Assembly: GCA_007129775.1 (NCBI GenBank) | Contig: SKUV01000403.1 | Coordinates: 1-16,979 of the forward strand | Length of the DNA: 16,979 bases | From: Paracoccaceae bacterium | GTDB taxonomy: Bacteria; Pseudomonadota; Alphaproteobacteria; Rhodobacterales; Rhodobacteraceae | Reading direction: 5' to 3' | Shown: one piece after another, positions 14,064 to 16,979 of the stretch | Numbering within the stretch: position 1 is the first letter of the stretch | Layout of the letters: each line of letters begins with the position of its first letter | The notes under the pieces: model-generated | What the model was told of the DNA's origin: nothing | The model's input: the letters and a program-made list of their open reading frames with translations, nothing else | Database searches by the model: none | Program-made: the position numbers and the translations under genes

Positions 14064-14270
14064 ATGAAAGCCTATCGATTGCTCACGGGCGAGGATACGC
14101 CGGCCTTTTGCCACAAGGTCACCCGGGCGCTGGCCGAAGGGTGGGAGTTGCACGGCAGCCCCGCCTATGGCTATGACGCGGCCAATGGCATCATGCGCTG
14201 CGCGCAGGCGGTGACCAAGGACGTCCCGGGCGCAAGCTACGACCCCGAGATGAAGCTCGGGGAGTTGTGA
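14064..14270 (+). CDS. DUF1737-like small protein
   Basis: A 68-residue cytoplasmic protein, easily overlooked because of its size. It begins MKAYRLLTGEDTPAFCHKVT and continues with GWELHGSPAYGY and AQAVTKDV. The pattern YRLLTG...F...V...L..GW.L.G.P is that of the DUF1737 family of short single-domain proteins, whose function is unknown. The ATG at 14064 follows GGGGGCGCGGG, a loose ribosome site. The TGA overlaps the ATG of mch by one base (TGATG), so mch is probably translated by coupling to it. One cysteine at position 16 and one at 46. Retention between two ethylmalonyl-CoA pathway enzymes hints at a helper role, unproven. Confidence 0.8.
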   Translation: MKAYRLLTGEDTPAFCHKVTRALAEGWELHGSPAYGYDAANGIMRCAQAVTKDVPGASYDPEMKLGEL

Positions 14271-15301
14271 TGAAGACCAGCCCCGGCCGCTTTTTCGAGG
14301 ATTATCGCCCGGGAGAGACCATCACCCATGCGGTGCCGCGCACGGTGAAGATGGGGGAGCGCGCGCTTTACCACATGCTCTATCCGGCGCGGCATGCGCT
14401 TCATTCCTCGGATATCTTCGCGCAAGCCTGCGGCCTGCCCTTCAGCCCGCTGGACGATCTGATCGTGTTTCATACCGTGTTCGGCAAGACGGTGCCCGAT
14501 ATCAGCCTGAACGCGGTGGCCAATCTGGGCTATGCCGAGGGGCGGTTTCTGGCCCCGGTCTGGCCGGGCGACACGCTGAGCGCGACCTCCGAGGTCATCG
14601 GCCTGCGCGAAACGTCGAACGGCAAGGCCGGGGTCGTGTGGGTGCGCACCACGGGGCGTAACCAGCACGGGCAACCGGTGCTGGAATATGTGCGCTGGGT
14701 CATGGTGCGCAAGCGCGACCCGAAGGCCCCGGCCCCGGCCCCGGTATTGCCCGAACTGTCCCCGGCAGTGGCGGCCGAAAGGCTGGTGATCCCGCGCGGG
14801 CTGGATTTCACCGGCTATGACTTCGCCCTTGCCGGAGAGCCGCACCGCTGGGCCGATTATGCCATCGGCGAAACGATCGACCATGTGGACGGCGTGACGG
14901 TGGAAGAGGCCGAGCACATGCTCGCCACCCGCCTGTGGCAGAACACGGCCAAGGTGCATTTCGACGCGACGCTGCGCGATGATGGCCGCCGCCTGATCTA
15001 TGGCGGCCATGTCATCAGCCTCGCGCGGGCGCTGTCGTTCAATGGGCTGGCCAATGCGCAGATGATTGTCGCGATCAATGGCGGCGCCCATGCCAACCCC
15101 TGTTTCGCGGGTGACACGGTGCGGGCGTGGTCCGAAGTGCTCGACCGGGCCGAGACCGGCGCGCCGGGCGTGGGCGTGTTGCGGCTGCGGCTGGTGGCCG
15201 TGCGCGACGGCGCGCCGCCCTTCGCCCTGCGGGACGCGGAGGGCCGATATCGGGCCGATGTGCTGCTGGATTTCGATTACTGGGCGCTGATTCCCCTGTG
15301 A
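14270..15301 (+). CDS. mch: Mesaconyl-CoA hydratase (beta-methylmalyl-CoA dehydratase)
   Basis: Interconverts mesaconyl-CoA and beta-methylmalyl-CoA in the ethylmalonyl-CoA pathway, by which acetyl-CoA is turned into glyoxylate and propionyl-CoA units without isocitrate lyase; cytoplasmic. It has 343 residues, the length I recall for the characterised R. sphaeroides enzyme. Two MaoC-like hot-dog domains are visible: the N-terminal one begins GRFFEDYRPGETITHAVPRTV (about 6-26) with FLAPVWPGDTLSATSEV (91-107). The second begins near HRWADYAIGETIDHVDGVTVEEAEH, with INGGAHANPCFAGDTVRAWSEV. This double architecture separates it from short single-domain MaoC hydratases. The ATG at 14270 overlaps the DUF1737 stop; a GTG three bases earlier is an alternative. 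It is followed by the 184-bp sdhC regulatory gap. Confidence 0.9.
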   Translation: MKTSPGRFFEDYRPGETITHAVPRTVKMGERALYHMLYPARHALHSSDIFAQACGLPFSPLDDLIVFHTVFGKTVPDISLNAVANLGYAEGRFLAPVWPGDTLSATSEVIGLRETSNGKAGVVWVRTTGRNQHGQPVLEYVRWVMVRKRDPKAPAPAPVLPELSPAVAAERLVIPRGLDFTGYDFALAGEPHRWADYAIGETIDHVDGVTVEEAEHMLATRLWQNTAKVHFDATLRDDGRRLIYGGHVISLARALSFNGLANAQMIVAINGGAHANPCFAGDTVRAWSEVLDRAETGAPGVGVLRLRLVAVRDGAPPFALRDAEGRYRADVLLDFDYWALIPL

Positions 15302-15317
15302 TCCAGCGGGCTGCTGA

Positions 15318-15352
15318 CTTGTGATCACAGTGCGTTTTCATGTGATAACAAA
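15318..15352. promoter_or_regulatory. Paired-octamer operator upstream of sdhC
   Basis: GTGATCAC at 15321-15328 and GTGATAAC at 15342-15349 start exactly 21 bp apart and are flanked by TT on the left and AAA on the right, with a TTTTC core between them. The element at 10039-10073 has the same octamer, spacing, flanks and T-rich core, and both continue into ATCG on the right. The second octamer differs from the consensus by one base. The sdhC start is about 135 bases downstream. Confidence 0.65.
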
Positions 15353-15372
15353 TCGGAAAAACCGCCGAGTGC

Positions 15373-15378
15373 TACAAT
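15373..15378 (+). promoter_or_regulatory. Candidate -10 element of the sdhC promoter
   Basis: TACAAT matches the housekeeping -10 consensus in five of six bases and lies in the AT-richest part of the gap. No good -35 hexamer lies 16-18 bases upstream; the operator ends about 20 bases before it. If it is used, the operator would be centred near -48, compatible with activation by a bound regulator, though repression is also possible. Confidence 0.35.
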
Positions 15379-15412
15379 AAACCACACGGATTTCCGCTGC
15401 CGATCCGTAGAC

Positions 15413-15433
15413 AATACGGTATTTTACGGTATG
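15413..15433. repeat. TACGGTAT direct repeat one helical turn apart, before sdhC
   Basis: TACGGTAT occurs at 15415-15422 and 15425-15432, a 10-bp period. The first copy is centred in an 11-bp palindrome, AATAC-G-GTATT (15413-15423). This is a plausible binding site for a second regulator, lying between the candidate -10 and the sdhC ribosome site. It is not seen in the sucC upstream gap. Confidence 0.4.
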
Positions 15434-15485
15434 CAATGCGCCTCAGGCGCCCGCAGCAAGGGCGATACAGGATGCGAGGGAATCC

Positions 15486-15869
15486 ATGGCTGACGTCAAC
15501 CGCGGCAACCGCCCGCTATCGCCCCATCTGCAGATTTACCGTCTGCCGATCGCGCCCATCAGCTCGATCCTGAACCGCATCACAGGGGTCGGCATGACGC
15601 TCGCGGCCATCCTGATCGTGTGGTGGTTCGTGGCCGGCGCCTTCAGCGCGGGGTATTTCGAGTTCGTGGACGGCATGCTGACCTCGATCCTCGGGCATCT
15701 GGTGCTGATCGGCTCGCTCGCGGCGCTGTGGTATCACATGCTCAACTCCATCCGTCACCTGATCTGGGACACCGGGCGGATGATGGATGTGGCGACGGTC
15801 GAAAAGACCAGCTGGATCGTGTTCGGCGGCACTGTCGTTCTGACGCTGCTGACCATCATCATCATCTGA
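15486..15869 (+). CDS. sdhC: Succinate dehydrogenase cytochrome b556 subunit
   Basis: Membrane anchor subunit of respiratory complex II, carrying heme b and part of the ubiquinone site; inner membrane. It has 127 residues with three transmembrane helices (about 33-53, 64-86, 108-127). N-terminal RPLSPHLQIYRLP is the family signature. Ser27 and Arg31 (SSILNRITG) correspond to the quinone-site residues of the E. coli protein, and His84 in YHMLNSIRHLIWD is the expected heme ligand. The protein ends in a run of isoleucines. The ATG at 15486 follows GAGGGA by about 6 bases. It is the first gene of sdhCDA, expressed from the 184-bp gap carrying the paired-octamer operator. Confidence 0.95.
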   Translation: MADVNRGNRPLSPHLQIYRLPIAPISSILNRITGVGMTLAAILIVWWFVAGAFSAGYFEFVDGMLTSILGHLVLIGSLAALWYHMLNSIRHLIWDTGRMMDVATVEKTSWIVFGGTVVLTLLTIIII

Positions 15870-15883
15870 AAGGGGCCGGAGCC

Positions 15884-16264
15884 ATGGGGTTCAAAACGGA
15901 TTACGCCCGCGTGCACGGCACCGGCGCGGCCGGCGAAGGGGTCGGGCACTGGTGGTCGCAGCGGATCACTTCGGTCGCGCTCATTCCGCTGACGCTTTTG
16001 TTCATCGTGCCGTTCGGCCGGGCGCTTGGCGAAGGGCATGCCGCCTTTGTCGCGACCTATTCGAACCTTTGGCACGCGCTGGTGGCGATCCTGTTCATCA
16101 TCGCGGCGTTTCGCCACCTGCAACTGGGCTTGCAGGTGGTGATCGAGGATTATGTCTCGGCCAAGGAATGGCGCACGGGCCTGCTCTTGGCCAACACGCT
16201 GCTGACGACGGCATTCGCCATCGCCGGCGTGCTGGCCGTGGCCTCCGTGCTGTTCGGCGCTTGA
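15884..16264 (+). CDS. sdhD: Succinate dehydrogenase membrane anchor subunit
   Basis: Second membrane subunit of complex II. It has 126 residues with three transmembrane helices (about 28-46, 62-83, 99-124). GVGHWWSQRITSVALIPL begins the first helix. HLQLGLQVVIEDYV (78-91) is the family signature, with the conserved histidine and the Asp-Tyr pair (Asp89, Tyr90) near the quinone/heme pocket. The start at 15884 lies 14 bp after sdhC, with AAAGGGG about 8 bases upstream. The distance to sdhA is 12 bp. Confidence 0.94.
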   Translation: MGFKTDYARVHGTGAAGEGVGHWWSQRITSVALIPLTLLFIVPFGRALGEGHAAFVATYSNLWHALVAILFIIAAFRHLQLGLQVVIEDYVSAKEWRTGLLLANTLLTTAFAIAGVLAVASVLFGA

Positions 16265-16276
16265 GGATTGGGGAAT

Positions 16277-16979
16277 ATGGCAGCTTACGAATACGAAGAA
16301 CACACCTATGATGTGGTCGTGGTGGGTGCCGGTGGCTCGGGCCTGCGCGCGACGCTGGGCATGGCCGAACAGGGGCTGAAGACCGCCTGCATCACCAAGG
16401 TATTTCCGACCCGCAGCCACACCGTGGCCGCGCAGGGCGGGATCGCCGCGAGCCTTGGCAACATGGGCCCCGACCATTGGCAATGGCACCTTTACGACAC
16501 GGTCAAGGGGTCGGACTGGCTCGGCGATGTGGACGCGATGGAATACCTCGCCCGCGAGGCGCCGAAGGCGGTTTACGAGCTTGAACATTACGGCGTGCCC
16601 TTCTCGCGCACCGAAGAGGGCAAGATTTATCAGCGCCCCTTCGGCGGCCACACCACCGAATTCGGCGAAGGCCCGCCTGTGCAGCGCACCTGCGCCGCGG
16701 CCGACCGGACCGGCCATGCGATGCTGCACACGCTCTATGGCCAGAGCCTCAAGGAAAAGGCCGAATTCTACATCGAGTATTTCGCCATCGACCTGATCAT
16801 GTCCGAAGACGGGGTCTGTCAGGGCGTTCTGGCGTGGAAGCTCGACGATGGCACGCTGCATCTGTTCAGCGCCAAGATGGTGGTGCTGGCCACCGGCGGC
16901 TATGGCCGTGCCTATTTCAGTGCCACCAGCGCGCATACCTGCACGGGCGATGGCAATGGCATGGTCGCGCGGGCAGGCC
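16277..16979 (+). CDS. sdhA: Succinate dehydrogenase flavoprotein subunit, N-terminal part (cut by window edge)
   Basis: Catalytic subunit of complex II that oxidises succinate to fumarate through covalently bound FAD, on the cytoplasmic face of the membrane. 234 codons are visible of a family length of about 600, so roughly 40%. The FAD Rossmann motif is VVVVGAGGSGLRA (13-25). His48 in TRSHTVAAQGGI is the histidine to which FAD is covalently attached. GKIYQRPFGGHTTEFGEG (substrate-side loop) and VLATGGYGRAYFSATSAHTCTGDG follow, with no frame break. The ATG at 16277 gives the expected MAAYEYEEHTYDVVVVG start. sdhB should lie beyond the right edge. Confidence 0.96.
   Translation, partial: MAAYEYEEHTYDVVVVGAGGSGLRATLGMAEQGLKTACITKVFPTRSHTVAAQGGIAASLGNMGPDHWQWHLYDTVKGSDWLGDVDAMEYLAREAPKAVYELEHYGVPFSRTEEGKIYQRPFGGHTTEFGEGPPVQRTCAAADRTGHAMLHTLYGQSLKEKAEFYIEYFAIDLIMSEDGVCQGVLAWKLDDGTLHLFSAKMVVLATGGYGRAYFSATSAHTCTGDGNGMVARAG

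Noticed and set aside
15855..15869. ATC triplet run at the end of sdhC as a microsatellite
   Set aside because: Only four triplets, coding a terminal isoleucine run that is plausible at the end of a transmembrane helix.
15755..16936. Minus-strand open frame opposite sdhC, sdhD and sdhA
   Set aside because: Spans three real genes and both gaps; shadow only.

Overview
The window is high-GC, densely packed DNA holding a central-carbon-metabolism locus of an alphaproteobacterium, most likely a member of the Rhodobacterales (Rhodobacter/Paracoccus/Roseobacter relatives). The order mdh-sucC-sucD-odhA-odhB-lpd, followed by a malyl-CoA thioesterase/mesaconyl-CoA hydratase pair and then sdhCDA, matches what I recall of Rhodobacter sphaeroides. 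I see no mobile element, tRNA, rRNA or CRISPR array.

Minus-strand block (positions 1-11052, read right to left): mdh (malate dehydrogenase); a 158-bp gap with a strongly palindromic operator; then sucC, sucD, a secreted protein of unknown function, odhA (2-oxoglutarate dehydrogenase E1), odhB (E2 with two lipoyl domains), a 95-residue membrane-anchored protein, two tandem MAPEG-family membrane proteins, and lpd (E3, cut by the left edge and lacking probably only a few C-terminal residues). Gaps from sucC to the MAPEG genes are short (37, 12, 40 and 6 bp, a 1-bp overlap, 4 bp, a 4-bp overlap), so this looks like one operon. It encodes the complete 2-oxoglutarate dehydrogenase complex plus succinyl-CoA synthetase, i.e. 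2-oxoglutarate to succinate.

Middle (11211-12305): a TauE/SafE (TSUP) transporter on the plus strand, convergent with a small secreted protein of unknown function on the minus strand. A 297-bp gene-free stretch (12306-12602) follows.

Plus-strand block (12603-15301): a CitE/HpcH-type protein (probable (3S)-malyl-CoA thioesterase, Mcl2), an NnrU-family membrane protein, a DUF1737-like 68-residue protein and mesaconyl-CoA hydratase (mch). These are tightly packed and point to the ethylmalonyl-CoA pathway of acetyl-CoA assimilation. A 184-bp regulatory gap then precedes sdhC, sdhD and sdhA (cut by the right edge), the succinate dehydrogenase that continues the TCA cycle.

The most notable non-gene signal is a 35-bp element built from two GTGATCAC-type octamers exactly 21 bp apart. 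It occurs in the mdh-sucC gap (10039-10073, perfect) and again upstream of sdhC (15318-15352, one mismatch in the second octamer). It looks like a shared operator for a regulator that co-controls the two TCA operons. The genes themselves are mostly well-known enzymes; the real unknowns are the small membrane or secreted proteins embedded in the operons.
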